DNA from: Prevotella sp. UBA2756 | Lineage (GTDB): Bacteria; Bacteroidota; Bacteroidia; Bacteroidales; Bacteroidaceae | DNA: 64,000 nt | Assembly: GCA_002353205.1 (NCBI GenBank) | Contig: DEJE01000056.1 | Coordinates: 840 to 64,839 of the forward strand | Reading direction: 5' to 3' | Shown: positions 15,319 to 25,638 of the stretch, in pieces | Layout: each line of letters opens with the position of its first letter | Numbering within the stretch: position 1 is the first letter of the stretch | Translations under genes and position numbers: made by a program | Notes under the pieces: generated by a model | Told to the model about the DNA's origin: nothing | Databases searched by the model: none | What the model saw: the letters and a program-made list of their open reading frames with translations, nothing else

Positions 15319-17649
15319 TTACTTCACCATGAACTTCTTACCGTTCTGGATGTAGATCTGACCGCGAACAGGAACAGCTACGCGCTGGCCAGAGAGGGTA
15401 TAGATAGCATTGTTCTGCTTCTTGGCCTCACTGTTGACGTTCTGGATTCCGGTAGCCTCGTCCTCGGCAATGATGACCTGGCGGATGTGCATGCCGCTGA
15501 AGACAGACATGATGATGTAGTTCAGCTCGCCAGCCTGATCAATCTTGATGGCATCGCCCGAAGCGATCGGCGAAACGCCAGTCACGAGCTCGGTGCCGTT
15601 GATCGAAGCCTTCGTGTCAACGCTGGTACCCGGGCAGAAGGTCACAACCTTGTCGCCGGCACCCTCGTACCATACCTTCACAGTCTGACCGGTCTTCAGA
15701 CCGTAGATGGCCAGATAACGGTTCTGGTTGACGATGAGACCTTCGGCGTCGAACTTCATCTCCTCGCCGAGAGCCACCTGGCACTCTGCGGGCAGCACGG
15801 TGCCAGTGTAGTCCTTATAGCCGCGGAAGTCGCGGTTGGTGCGGTCTTCCTTACCCTCACCCATGTTCACCTGGAAGTTCAGGTTAGCCTTGGTGACAGT
15901 CTCACCGGCAGCACCGGCAGCTACGAAGTCGAATACGACAGGTTCTTGAACCTGAGGATCGTCGCCCGGCTCACCCTGTGTAACGGTGAAGACGGCGTCG
16001 GCACCACGCTCGCTGACGATGTGGATCTCAGCCTTACGGCCAGAGAGACCAGCGGGCAGAGGCTCAGCCTCGAGCTGTGTCAGCGTAACATCATCTGATT
16101 CGTAATACTTATCTTCATGAGCAACGATTTTCAGCCAGTCGGGCATACCCTCGAACTGATAGTTCTCCTCGCCTTCATAGCCTTCCCATGTGGAGAGACG
16201 CGGCATCGTGGTCTGATACTGAATGGTGCCATACTGATTGGTTTCTTCCGCACCTGTTTCGGGATTTGTCTCAACAATGTTCGCATAGACAACACCACCC
16301 TCGGGATCAGCAATCATGTTCTCGAAGCCGTCGATGATGCTTACAACGTCTTGCATGCCATAGATGTGGATGACAGCATTGTAGTGACGTGTCCAATCGG
16401 TATTGTCACCGTCTTCCTCGTTGTATCTGTCGCTTTGCTCCTTTGTGATGGCCTGGCAATAGTACAAACCGTCGAGTTGCTCACCTGTGTCCGCTCTGAC
16501 ATAAGAACGGCAAGTCGGAGTTACCATACCTTCGTTGAGGAAGCAGTCGGTATCAACACCCTTCAGGTCACCAGTCATATAGAGGCTCATGTTCACACCA
16601 TCCTGCTCAAGGCCGCTGATGATGATGACGAACTCGTCCTTGACAATAAACGGAACGGCATACTCAGTTCCGAAAGCGTCCTTCTCCTTCTGAGATACGA
16701 GGAAAGCACCGAACGTCTTTCCGTCTTCAGTCTCTACATAAGTAGCGTCGGCCATGGTGAAAGGCATGTCAGCGATGACATCACCGATGGTACCATCTTC
16801 GTTCACTTTGCGAACGGTAACCTTCATCTCGGTATCGTCGTTCATAAGCGGTGTTCCCTCGTAGTTGACCACGCGGAAGAAGAGCTCAGAGATGCAAAGC
16901 GGGGTGATGGGCTTCTTGTAGAACTCGTAAAGCGCATTCGTCTTCACAGGAACGACAGAACCGTCTTCCATGGTCATGTTGCGCTCGCCAGAACCGAAAG
17001 AAGAACCATTGGAGAATCCATAGTAGTAACCGACGGCCAGATTCACATCGGTAACAACGGAAATGGAATCACCGTTGATGAGAGCGACATCAGCAGGGAT
17101 GGGATTCTCACCATCGTTCATGCCGTCACCGAAACGGTATGTTCTTCTGCCCATAGAGAGCGTCGGGATAAGGTTTCGGTTGATATAGCCCTCTGCAATC
17201 TTTGGAGAAACGATTTTGAGATCGTTTTCCTCGGTCACAGTAGCACCAATCTGCTCTGGAGTATACGAGTCGCCAGTATCGGTAACGAACTTCCAGGTAG
17301 CGTTGGCCTTGTCTTCAGCCATATTCTTGTAAGTCACTTCGGTGAAGGTAGGCATGTACAGGTAGGACCAATAGTCGCCAGAACTGCTATTGCTACCCGA
17401 TACATAGAGCGAGCCTACAGGACGCTGGTACCAGAAGCCATTACCCACTGAGCGGCGTGGAGCCTGCCATACAGAGTTTGTAGCCTTTACATCGCGTACG
17501 GGAGCCATTGCTTCAGGAGCAGCTTGAGCCTTCACGAACTCTTTGGTCGCCGCCCTTTGCATGTCGGCCTTCACGCTGGTCGGCTTTTGTGCAAACGTGC
17601 TGGCAGAAGCCAACAGCATTGCACCGAGGAACAGTAATGATTTTTTCAT
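15319..17649 (-). CDS. Large exported protein of unknown function, last gene of SusCD operon 1
   Basis: 776 residues with a signal peptide (SLLFLGAMLLASASTFAQ) and no lipobox. The body is mostly beta-predicted, with no catalytic motif I can name. A stretch around 510-570 (DWLKIVAHEDKYYESDDVTL, then KAEIHIVSERGADAVFTVTQ) looks like a BACON/Ig-like module. The end, TLSGQRVAVPVRGQIYIQNG then KKFMVK, is the shared tail of the nearby exported proteases and esterase. It starts 38 bases after the DUF4302 gene in one operon with SusC and SusD, so it may help bind or process the imported substrate (inference). It ends at the symmetric terminator. Confidence 0.8.
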   Translation of the reverse strand: MKKSLLFLGAMLLASASTFAQKPTSVKADMQRAATKEFVKAQAAPEAMAPVRDVKATNSVWQAPRRSVGNGFWYQRPVGSLYVSGSNSSSGDYWSYLYMPTFTEVTYKNMAEDKANATWKFVTDTGDSYTPEQIGATVTEENDLKIVSPKIAEGYINRNLIPTLSMGRRTYRFGDGMNDGENPIPADVALINGDSISVVTDVNLAVGYYYGFSNGSSFGSGERNMTMEDGSVVPVKTNALYEFYKKPITPLCISELFFRVVNYEGTPLMNDDTEMKVTVRKVNEDGTIGDVIADMPFTMADATYVETEDGKTFGAFLVSQKEKDAFGTEYAVPFIVKDEFVIIISGLEQDGVNMSLYMTGDLKGVDTDCFLNEGMVTPTCRSYVRADTGEQLDGLYYCQAITKEQSDRYNEEDGDNTDWTRHYNAVIHIYGMQDVVSIIDGFENMIADPEGGVVYANIVETNPETGAEETNQYGTIQYQTTMPRLSTWEGYEGEENYQFEGMPDWLKIVAHEDKYYESDDVTLTQLEAEPLPAGLSGRKAEIHIVSERGADAVFTVTQGEPGDDPQVQEPVVFDFVAAGAAGETVTKANLNFQVNMGEGKEDRTNRDFRGYKDYTGTVLPAECQVALGEEMKFDAEGLIVNQNRYLAIYGLKTGQTVKVWYEGAGDKVVTFCPGTSVDTKASINGTELVTGVSPIASGDAIKIDQAGELNYIIMSVFSGMHIRQVIIAEDEATGIQNVNSEAKKQNNAIYTLSGQRVAVPVRGQIYIQNGKKFMVK

Positions 17650-17687
17650 AATGATTGATGTTTAAAGAGATAAAAAATAGTATTCCA

Positions 17688-19091
17688 TTAAATTGTCACG
17701 GTGAACCACAGGTCAGGATCGCTGACGGAAGTGAGCTTCACGCGGGTGACGTCGAACTTCGTCAGGGCATTCGTCACAACAAACTGCTGGGAGAACATCG
17801 CGGTGATGGCCTGAACGGCGGGCAGGGCGTTGTACACATTTGTACTGGCTGGAGTCTGATCGGGCTTAAGATTTGCTTCGATACCATGTCCGGTGTAACC
17901 AAAGGTAACCTTGTCGCCATTCATCTCAAATGTATAGTTGTAGCCAACGCTCGTAGCGGAGGCTGTTCCCGGTGTATAGCGGACAAGCCACTGGAAAGAA
18001 TCGTTCCTCACGTTCCACTGATAACGAAGACCGACGAAGCCATAAGGTTTATTGGCTTTCCCCCCCCTCATTGTGGTGAAGTCGGTATAGAGGTTATCGA
18101 TGTATGTCTTGAATTTGGGCGACATCTCATTTTCGTCCAAAGAGACATTGAACTGGTGGTCCCCCTTTCCGTTGGCGTAGTCTCTGAAGAATTCGTCCAC
18201 GGGATAACCCTGGATGTTGAACTCAGGATTGTCGGTGCCGATGAACATGTCCTTCTCCGAGTCGTAGCGCAGTTCCTGCAGTGTTCCTTCAAGATAGTCG
18301 CGCTTGAAAGCATCGCGGAAGCGGATGTAGTAGTCGTTGCCGCGCTTGGTGATGAGGAACGGATTGAAGGACTCGTTGGCGATGGCGTCGGAGCCTTTCG
18401 GATAGATGTTGGGCAGACCGTCATTAGAGTCGTCCATGTTGTAGATGGAGTCGGGGCCGAAGTGGATGATATTTCCTACAGGAGCTGATGCAGAGAACAT
18501 CTTGTTGTGGAAAGCTTTCACGTCAGCAAGGTACTTCTCGTAGTCAACGCCTTCCTCGACGGGAGTGAGCAGGTTATAAGTGTCGCGCTTCTTGCCTTTG
18601 AGCATCATGTAGCTGGCATCTTCGGGCGCATCGACGATGATGAACTCGTAGTCGCCACCACATCCCTCGCTCTGCTCGTTATCAGAAGTCCAGGGGATAT
18701 CCTCGGGATCAGAGAATGCATGCATGCAGGAATTGAAAGTGTTGAACGAGAGCACGGGTCCGTTGTCCTTGATGACCTCCCATCCCGACGTAGCGGTGGC
18801 ATACGCATTGCCGCTGAATCGGTTGTCCATAGCCACTCGCACAGAATGATCGGCGTCGAAGTCCATGAGGATCAGATAGCCGCTTCCTGCGGGAGACTCG
18901 TCCTTCAGCGTGGGATAATACTGCATGGCCCATCCGTTGGGCTGGGCTTCGAGCCTTGCCGAGTACTTATCGCTGGACTCATTGAGTCGTTCAGCCGCTG
19001 ACTTCTCGAAGATATTGTCTTCCTCACCTGCGCAGCCTGTCAGTGAGAGAGCCATGGCTGCTATTGCAAAAGAAAATATAATCTTTTTCAT
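17688..19091 (-). CDS. DUF4302 lipoprotein
   Basis: 467 residues. The signal IIFSFAIAAMALSLTGC ends in a lipobox Cys followed by AGEED, typical for export to the surface face in this phylum. The sequence (RLNESSDKYSARLEAQPNGW, MQYYPTLKDESPAGSGY) matches DUF4302, which is regularly encoded beside SusC/SusD and an HExxH lipoprotein. No catalytic residues are recognised, so binding or scaffold functions are as likely as enzymatic ones. It lies between the metallohydrolase (18-base gap) and the large exported protein. Confidence 0.87.
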   Translation of the reverse strand: MKKIIFSFAIAAMALSLTGCAGEEDNIFEKSAAERLNESSDKYSARLEAQPNGWAMQYYPTLKDESPAGSGYLILMDFDADHSVRVAMDNRFSGNAYATATSGWEVIKDNGPVLSFNTFNSCMHAFSDPEDIPWTSDNEQSEGCGGDYEFIIVDAPEDASYMMLKGKKRDTYNLLTPVEEGVDYEKYLADVKAFHNKMFSASAPVGNIIHFGPDSIYNMDDSNDGLPNIYPKGSDAIANESFNPFLITKRGNDYYIRFRDAFKRDYLEGTLQELRYDSEKDMFIGTDNPEFNIQGYPVDEFFRDYANGKGDHQFNVSLDENEMSPKFKTYIDNLYTDFTTMRGGKANKPYGFVGLRYQWNVRNDSFQWLVRYTPGTASATSVGYNYTFEMNGDKVTFGYTGHGIEANLKPDQTPASTNVYNALPAVQAITAMFSQQFVVTNALTKFDVTRVKLTSVSDPDLWFTVTI

Positions 19092-19109
19092 ACGTCTGTT
19101 CGTTATAGG

Positions 19110-20402
19110 TTATTTCTTGATTTGCAGTTTCTTATATTGCTCAACCTCTTCCAGCAATTTCTGGTAAAGCGTGGGCTCACCGGGGCTGGAAACGTAGGTC
19201 AGACGGTTGATGAAGTTACCATACTGGTCGCGCAGGAAGTTGCCGTTTTCGTCGGTTACGTACTGACGTGTCTGCACTTCACGGCGCAGTTCATCGATAT
19301 CGATGTTCCAGTTCTCCTTCAACCATGTGCGTACGAGGTCAAGCTTCTGCAGGATGACTGCCTGTCCGTTGATATTATCCATGTCGGTGCTGACGGTGTA
19401 GTTGCCCTCGTTATCAAGTGCTACAAATCCGTCGGCATTGCGGGGCACGACTTTACGTACGAGCTTGTATTCGTAGTTGGCCATCTGGCGAAGGTAGCCG
19501 ATGGTGTCGTAGTTCTGCGTCATGTAGGCATAACCGGCCTGATACTCTTGGTAAGCGCGCGGGTAGTATTTCTGGTACTCTTCCAACGTATAGTCAATCT
19601 CTTCCCAGTCGTACTGCGCAGAGTTGAGGAGCTGATTCCAACGGTCTTGGTTGTAGGTGACGTAACATGCCAGCGTCTCTACCCAGTCTTCACCAGCCTG
19701 TGAAGAGCCGTAAGGAGTGACAAATCCGAGCGCAGCCTGGATGGAATCACTTTTCTGCGCCCATCCCATGGCGTCGTAAAGACCCGAGCTGATGGTGTTG
19801 AAGGCCGTCGGACGGAGAGATGTCTGGTCGAGGATGTGACCGAACTCATGATGCATGGTATGGAAGAAGAGCTGGTTCAGACCACGGGCACCTTCAATCT
19901 GGTCGACATTGAGTTTGTTCACCTCCATGAGGGTCACCTTGATACCACCCTCGGCAACACCGACTTCACGTGAACCGTCGCTCAGATAGCCAGGCGAGCC
20001 GATGACATGGATAATGCGGGGAGAATACTTCTTGAGGAACACATCCTTCTCTCCTGCCAGCTTGGCATAGACATCGAGCCAGAGGTATTTCACCAGCACG
20101 GCCAGATCGACGCTGCGCTCGTAGGTGGCGGGCACGAGGTTCTTCTGCATGTCAGAGCCAACATCCTCCATCTTGTAGATGAACTTCAGGTTATAAGGCT
20201 CCAGAAAGTTTTTCTTCACAAAGGTGTCCAGCGGGAAGGTGTAGGCGGAGCGATCCAGCGGATACTCATTGGTGTCATAGATACTGGGGCCTAAGTCGTC
20301 CTCGCTGCACGACGTGAGTGCAATACTCAGTGTGAACTGACAAAGGATCAAAGACAGACCGATGAGCAGTCCCTTTCTTGTACTATATTTCTTGGTCTTC
20401 AT
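19110..20402 (-). CDS. Substrate-import-associated zinc metallohydrolase lipoprotein
   Basis: About 430 residues from ATG 20402 (20411 is an in-frame alternative). The signal peptide ends at a lipobox Cys (IALTSCSEDD). The motif MHHEFGHILDQ at about residue 185 supplies HExxH zinc ligands and a catalytic Glu, and a later conserved Glu/Asp-rich stretch (SQAGEDWVETLACYVTY) is a likely third-ligand region. This is the family named for being encoded with TonB-linked SusC/SusD pairs. It probably cuts a peptide-containing or modified substrate at the cell surface before import (inference). It lies tightly between susD and the DUF4302 gene. Confidence 0.9.
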   Translation of the reverse strand: MKTKKYSTRKGLLIGLSLILCQFTLSIALTSCSEDDLGPSIYDTNEYPLDRSAYTFPLDTFVKKNFLEPYNLKFIYKMEDVGSDMQKNLVPATYERSVDLAVLVKYLWLDVYAKLAGEKDVFLKKYSPRIIHVIGSPGYLSDGSREVGVAEGGIKVTLMEVNKLNVDQIEGARGLNQLFFHTMHHEFGHILDQTSLRPTAFNTISSGLYDAMGWAQKSDSIQAALGFVTPYGSSQAGEDWVETLACYVTYNQDRWNQLLNSAQYDWEEIDYTLEEYQKYYPRAYQEYQAGYAYMTQNYDTIGYLRQMANYEYKLVRKVVPRNADGFVALDNEGNYTVSTDMDNINGQAVILQKLDLVRTWLKENWNIDIDELRREVQTRQYVTDENGNFLRDQYGNFINRLTYVSSPGEPTLYQKLLEEVEQYKKLQIKK

Positions 20403-20431
20403 AATATCCAATTTTCAATGTTCAAAGTTCA

Positions 20432-22198
20432 TTACTTATACAACAACTCGCTCAGGTCGGTCGTGGCCGAGAAGGGCTTGATATTGCTTGTGCTCCCACT
20501 GGTGGTCTTGCTGGTGGGCTGGCTTGGTTCCATGCCTGCAGCGATGGCATCCTGAGGAATCTCGAGAGCTCGGCGCGGGTCGTTCCACGTCATGCGGATG
20601 GTGTCGTTCTGCACACCGGTAGAGGTGTTGTTTCCATAGACGTGGTAGTACTCCATACCCCAGCGCTTGAGGTCGAAGAAACGCTTTCCAGTGAAATTGG
20701 TCTCAAAGCGGCGCCAGTAATTCAGGCAGTTCATATAAGGAACAGCCTCGGCAGGAATGTTCCAGTTAGGATCCATATTCTTCAGGAAGTCCCAATTCTC
20801 AAAGCAGTTGTAATTGGTGGCAACGCCGAAATAGCTATGGATGAGAGCATCGGTCATCGGCGTCATTTTACCGTTAGCGACCAGCGTGGTCTTTGTCTTC
20901 TCAGAGAAGTTCATCGTACTCAGGTGGTAGGTGCAGAGGTCGTCGCTGGCTCCAGCCAAATCACCGAGGTTAATCTTTGCCTCCGCACGCTCTAACAGCA
21001 ACTCCATCAGCGTGAACTCACGGCGGATGGTGTGAGCATAACCGATGCCGGCCACTTTGTCAGTGTACTGGAATTGCTCTCCGATCCATCCCGGTGCGAA
21101 GCCATAGTCACGCGAACCGAAGAGTCCCATCACCCAGATGGTGGCGTTGGCAGCCCAGTTTCTCCACATCGGCGTGTTATGGTAGTAGATTTCACGGGCA
21201 ACCAGTCCACCCTGCTCATAGCGATAGCGCGATTTGCGGAAGATGGTGGAATAGGTATCGATGAGCATCAGGTTGTTAAAATCGTAAGGCGTCTGCCACA
21301 CCGTAGCAAAGTCGCTCAGGTAAGAGCAGTCGTCCAATGGAGCATAGTCGAAGAACTTCGGCACGAGCTGAGCGTTATCAGTGCCCAGCACCATGTTTGC
21401 CTGCTCAACAGCTTTGCTCCACTGGTGCGTGAACAGATAGACGCGAGCCGCGAAGGCATGGGCAGCCTCTTCATTGAAATGCCATTTTGGCTTTTCGTAG
21501 TTGATGTTACTGATATACTTCAGACCTTCTTCCATGTCTTCGATGATCTTCTTGTAAGTATCAGTCACATTACCACGAGAGTATTTGTCGTCAACCGTGT
21601 TGATGACACTGGTGATATAAGGAATACCAATGTCCTGCTTGCTGAGCTCATCTGTCTTATAGGCCTGCGAGAAGATGTTCACCAACATGAAGTGACAGTA
21701 GGCACGGATGAGCAGAGCTTCACTTCTCGCAGCCTGGAGTTTTGCCGACATCGGCTGTCCCTTGCTGACGAGCTCGTCGATGGCCTGCAACACTTCGTTG
21801 ACGGAGTTGATGGTCAGGTAGGTGCTGGTCCACATTCCGCCGGGGGTATCGCTGGAAGTGGAAGACTTTACAGGCTCGAAACGGTATAACTCGTCGTCCT
21901 GACGTCCAGAAGAAGCCAAATTATAGTGCGTCAGCTTCTGTTCGGCATCACTTGCAATGGGGTAATGCTCGGCGTTGAGGTCCATGATATTGTCGCTTGA
22001 GAGCTCGCAGAACCAACCGTAGTTGGAATCGGGATAAGAGCCCGACAGCAACATGATGATCTGATTCTCGGTGCTCAGCTCCACGCGGTCGTCTGGCTCC
22101 TTGTCGAGGAAATCGTTGCAGGAGACAAAGAGGAGCGAAGAAAGTGAGAGGAATCCGATCTTCTTCACCTTATTATATATATATGCTTTTTTCATCAT
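20432..22198 (-). CDS. SusD/RagB-family surface nutrient-binding lipoprotein 1
   Basis: About 588 residues from ATG 22198; the frame also contains an ATG at 22222, but the later start puts KKAYIYNKVKKIGFLSLSSL and the lipobox Cys (FVSCNDFLDKEPDD) at normal positions. The CNDFLDKEPDD start is diagnostic of SusD-like proteins, as is the C-terminal MTWNDPRRALEIPQ-type end. The fold is a helical TPR-like scaffold that captures a substrate and lids the SusC channel. The gene starts about 40 bases after susC. The ligand cannot be deduced; the partner metallohydrolase hints at something other than a plain polysaccharide. Confidence 0.95.
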   Translation of the reverse strand: MMKKAYIYNKVKKIGFLSLSSLLFVSCNDFLDKEPDDRVELSTENQIIMLLSGSYPDSNYGWFCELSSDNIMDLNAEHYPIASDAEQKLTHYNLASSGRQDDELYRFEPVKSSTSSDTPGGMWTSTYLTINSVNEVLQAIDELVSKGQPMSAKLQAARSEALLIRAYCHFMLVNIFSQAYKTDELSKQDIGIPYITSVINTVDDKYSRGNVTDTYKKIIEDMEEGLKYISNINYEKPKWHFNEEAAHAFAARVYLFTHQWSKAVEQANMVLGTDNAQLVPKFFDYAPLDDCSYLSDFATVWQTPYDFNNLMLIDTYSTIFRKSRYRYEQGGLVAREIYYHNTPMWRNWAANATIWVMGLFGSRDYGFAPGWIGEQFQYTDKVAGIGYAHTIRREFTLMELLLERAEAKINLGDLAGASDDLCTYHLSTMNFSEKTKTTLVANGKMTPMTDALIHSYFGVATNYNCFENWDFLKNMDPNWNIPAEAVPYMNCLNYWRRFETNFTGKRFFDLKRWGMEYYHVYGNNTSTGVQNDTIRMTWNDPRRALEIPQDAIAAGMEPSQPTSKTTSGSTSNIKPFSATTDLSELLYK

Positions 22199-22236
22199 AA
22201 TTCGTATTCTTTTAAAATCCAATCAAAAAACATGCT

Positions 22237-25200
22237 TTAGATTCCCAGACGAACGGTCAAGGTGAACTGCTTAGACAGCGGCGTTGCCACACCACCCGAG
22301 TTGACGAACTCAGGATCCTGTCCGTTCAGCTTCTTGTCTGCATAAATCAGGAAGAGATTGGTAGCGTCGAGCTTCAGAGAGGCAGAGGAAAGACCGATCT
22401 TGTTGGCGAACTTCGGTGAGAAATCGTAAGTCAGCGAGATGTCCTTCATACGGATGAAACCACCGTCAGCCACACGGGCTGTAGAGTAGTTGTATGCGTT
22501 ATAGGCATAGCCCAGATAGTTGTCCTTATAATTCTGACGGACAGAAGCGATGGCCGGGATGTCGGTCAGGTTCTCGTCGCCGGGCTGCACCCAACGGTTC
22601 TTGAACTCCTTCGGCATGGCTGCCAGATCGCTATAGCTGGACGAGAAGACGGGATCAAGACGAAGCTTGTTGCCGAACGAATAGGTGATGAAGACGTTCA
22701 GACGCCAGTTCTTCCAGCGGAACATGTTGTTCAGACCACCCGTAATGGTTGGTTCTGACGGTCCTTCGTACACCAGATGGTCAAGACGCTCATACTCCTG
22801 GAAGTAAATGTCGCTCGTGGTCTTCACGCCACTCTCGTTGATTACCTGCGGAATACCTTCATCGTTCAGTCCCTGGAACTGGAACGAGAACAAAGCGCGA
22901 TGCGGATAGCCTTCACGTGCGTAACCGTTCGAAGAAACGAGGTCGATGACACGCGATACAGACATCAGGTCGGTAATCTCAGTGTGGTTGTAAGCGAAGG
23001 TAAGGTCGGTGCTCCAAGTGAAGTCCTTTGCACGAATGTTCGTGGAAGAAATGGTAGCTTCCACACCATGAGACTTCATCGAAGCGACGTTAGAATACTG
23101 ACGACCGATGATCTGGCCGTAGTAGTAACCCATCAGGTCGAAGTTGTCGCGCCAGTAAGCATCGGTAACGATATTGATACGGTTGTTCAGGAAACCGAGA
23201 TCGATACCGACGTTGAACTCGTGCTTCTTCTCATAAGTAAGGTCCTTGTTACCAAGACTTGACTGATAGAGGGCCAGCTCCTGCTGGTCGCCCTGCGGGC
23301 GCCACATGTTGGTGGAACGGAAGATCGGCTTGGCATTGGATGCAGCAGTCTGCTCACCTACGAGTGAGTAGCTCAGACGAAGCGTAGCGTGAGACATGGC
23401 GTAGTTGGTCTTTTCTGCCCAACGCTTGAAGAAAGGTTCCTCGTGAACGTTCCACGATGCTGAGACATTCCATGTCGGCAGCCAGCGGCTCTGACGGCTC
23501 TTACCCAGCTGGTTTGAACCGTCGTAACGTGCCGTGAAGTTGGCAGAATAGCGGCCTTTGTAAGAATAGTTCACGTTGCCGAAGTAAGCCAGACGGCGGT
23601 TCCATGAACGTGAGAAAGAAGTAAGGTCTGTTCCTTCCTCCTTGGCCTGTTTGAAGAAGTCAGGCGTGATGGTGACGATACGGTTCATGTTGTAGTTCAC
23701 ACCGTAGTCCTGATGCTCACGTGCGTCGTAGTCGGCGCGGTTGGCTTCCATACCTGCGAGGGCGCTGAAGATGTGCGTCTCCTCGTCGTTAACAGACCAT
23801 ACATGGTTGTAGTTCACTGTTCCACGGAAGTCAAGCTGCTTCACCTCGTTAAGATTCTCTATGAAGATACCTCCCGCTGGCATCACTGAGATGGGCAGTG
23901 AGTTGGGTTTGTCGGGATCACTGTAGAGGTAAGGGTTCGAATACATGATGTTCGGGTTGTCAACACCAGCGCGGTAAGCCTCGGCCTGGTTTGAACTGTC
24001 CCTGATGGAGTGATCACGTGCCGAACGGTTGATACGGTATGAGCCAAGGAGGTTGACAGAAAGGCCGGTAAGCGGCTTCCACTCCAATTCACCTTGGAAC
24101 TTCAGGTCCATCACGTTGATATCAATATAGTTGTTGTCCAGCTCATGGAAGATGCTGAACGGAGCGTAGTTACGCGTATACATCTGATAGGGATCCAGCG
24201 TACGGCTGGTATTCAGTGCGTAACTGAAGGGGTTGATGTCGAAAGAACGGCTGACAGCACCCGAAACGACGTCGGTACTCTGATTCAGCGTACCGGGAGC
24301 CTGCTGGTCGCGGTAGCTACCGTTGGTACGCAGGGTGACGGTGAGGTTCTTCGACAAGTTGTAAGAAGCATTGATGTTTGCTGTATAGCGCTGCACCTTC
24401 GAGTCCTTGGTCCATCCCGGGTCTACCATGGCAGAAAGCGAAGCATACATGCTTGACTTGTCGGTACCCGACGAGATGCTGACAGAGTGTGTCTGCATGA
24501 TATTGCTGTTGAAAAGCAGGTCGAACCAGTCGGTATTACGGAACTCTGCTTCCTGTAAGTACTTAGCCATGGCGGCATCAGTGAACGGTAGCGAGAACGT
24601 TCCCGTCTGTTCGTTGTACTGATCCATCAGACCGTACATCTTTCCGTAAAGACCGGCTGAAGACGCGTTGGCTACCTGTGAGAACTCCAGCCATCCCTTG
24701 GCGGCCATTTCCTTGTAGATACCCATCTGCTCCTGCGAGTTCGAGATGTTGTAGTCGCGGTAGCTGGGCTTCATGCGGTAGGTGAACTCGCCCGTGTAGT
24801 TGATGGTGCTGTGTCCGGCGCGGCCTTTCTTTGTCGTCACGACAACCACACCCGACATGGCGCGGGCACCATAGATAGAGGTTGCAGATCCGTCCTTCAG
24901 CACTTGGAAGCTCTCGATATCATCGGCGTTCAGACCGGCAATAGCGTTGGAAATCAGCGTTGTAGCGTCACCCGACGACAGATCGTCGGCCGACACGTTC
25001 ACGGCATCCTCCATGATCACACCGTCGACCACCCACAGAGGGCTCGACGAACCGTAGATTGACGTGGCACCGCGCACGCGGATCTTCGGTGCCGTACCGA
25101 ACGTGCTCGACACGTTCTGCACCGACACACCGGCGGCTCGGCCTTCCAGCGCACGGCTGACGTCGGCCACACCGTCGAGCTTCGCCTTCTCGGCGTCCAC

Positions 25201-25572
25201 CTTCGTTGTGGCACCGGTGAACAGGCGCTTGTCCATCTTCTGGATACCCGTCACCACCACCTCGTCGAGCTGCTGTGCTGCTCCGTCGGGGTAGAGGGTG
25301 ATCTTCAGGTTCTGTCCGCCCTTCACGGTTTCTGTTTTCATGCCGATGTAGCTCACGACGAGCTGGGGGTTCTTGTGACTGGTTGTCAGCGAGAACTTAC
25401 CCTCGATGTCGGTCGCAACACCTTGGCGTGTGCCTTTCACGAGTACTGAGGCTCCGATGATCGGTTCGCCGTCTTCTGAAGAGACGACGGTACCTGACAG
25501 CGTAGTCTGAGCCATGGCTATCCCCAGAGAGAGGAATAGGCATGCTAATGTAAAAATCAGTCTCCTTCTCAT
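22237..25572 (-). CDS. SusC/RagA-family TonB-dependent outer-membrane transporter 1
   Basis: 1111 residues. Signal peptide (LIFTLACLFLSLGIAMAQ), a carboxypeptidase-regulatory-like domain (about 24-110, TLSGTVVSSEDGEPIIGASV), a TonB-box-like LDEVVVTG (about 115), a plug domain with RVRGATSIYGSSSPLWVVDG and KDGSATSIYGARAMSGVVVV, then a large beta barrel ending in TVRLGI with a terminal aliphatic strand. It imports a TonB-powered substrate handed over by the adjacent SusD. It is the first gene of a five-gene operon with a well-spaced promoter. No sigma/anti-sigma or hybrid two-component regulator is adjacent. Confidence 0.96.
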   Translation of the reverse strand: MRRRLIFTLACLFLSLGIAMAQTTLSGTVVSSEDGEPIIGASVLVKGTRQGVATDIEGKFSLTTSHKNPQLVVSYIGMKTETVKGGQNLKITLYPDGAAQQLDEVVVTGIQKMDKRLFTGATTKVDAEKAKLDGVADVSRALEGRAAGVSVQNVSSTFGTAPKIRVRGATSIYGSSSPLWVVDGVIMEDAVNVSADDLSSGDATTLISNAIAGLNADDIESFQVLKDGSATSIYGARAMSGVVVVTTKKGRAGHSTINYTGEFTYRMKPSYRDYNISNSQEQMGIYKEMAAKGWLEFSQVANASSAGLYGKMYGLMDQYNEQTGTFSLPFTDAAMAKYLQEAEFRNTDWFDLLFNSNIMQTHSVSISSGTDKSSMYASLSAMVDPGWTKDSKVQRYTANINASYNLSKNLTVTLRTNGSYRDQQAPGTLNQSTDVVSGAVSRSFDINPFSYALNTSRTLDPYQMYTRNYAPFSIFHELDNNYIDINVMDLKFQGELEWKPLTGLSVNLLGSYRINRSARDHSIRDSSNQAEAYRAGVDNPNIMYSNPYLYSDPDKPNSLPISVMPAGGIFIENLNEVKQLDFRGTVNYNHVWSVNDEETHIFSALAGMEANRADYDAREHQDYGVNYNMNRIVTITPDFFKQAKEEGTDLTSFSRSWNRRLAYFGNVNYSYKGRYSANFTARYDGSNQLGKSRQSRWLPTWNVSASWNVHEEPFFKRWAEKTNYAMSHATLRLSYSLVGEQTAASNAKPIFRSTNMWRPQGDQQELALYQSSLGNKDLTYEKKHEFNVGIDLGFLNNRINIVTDAYWRDNFDLMGYYYGQIIGRQYSNVASMKSHGVEATISSTNIRAKDFTWSTDLTFAYNHTEITDLMSVSRVIDLVSSNGYAREGYPHRALFSFQFQGLNDEGIPQVINESGVKTTSDIYFQEYERLDHLVYEGPSEPTITGGLNNMFRWKNWRLNVFITYSFGNKLRLDPVFSSSYSDLAAMPKEFKNRWVQPGDENLTDIPAIASVRQNYKDNYLGYAYNAYNYSTARVADGGFIRMKDISLTYDFSPKFANKIGLSSASLKLDATNLFLIYADKKLNGQDPEFVNSGGVATPLSKQFTLTVRLGI

Positions 25573-25638
25573 AAATCTTATTAAACTATTTTTTTTGTAT
25601 TATTATTCACAACGATAGGTGGTACGCATTCAGATTTG

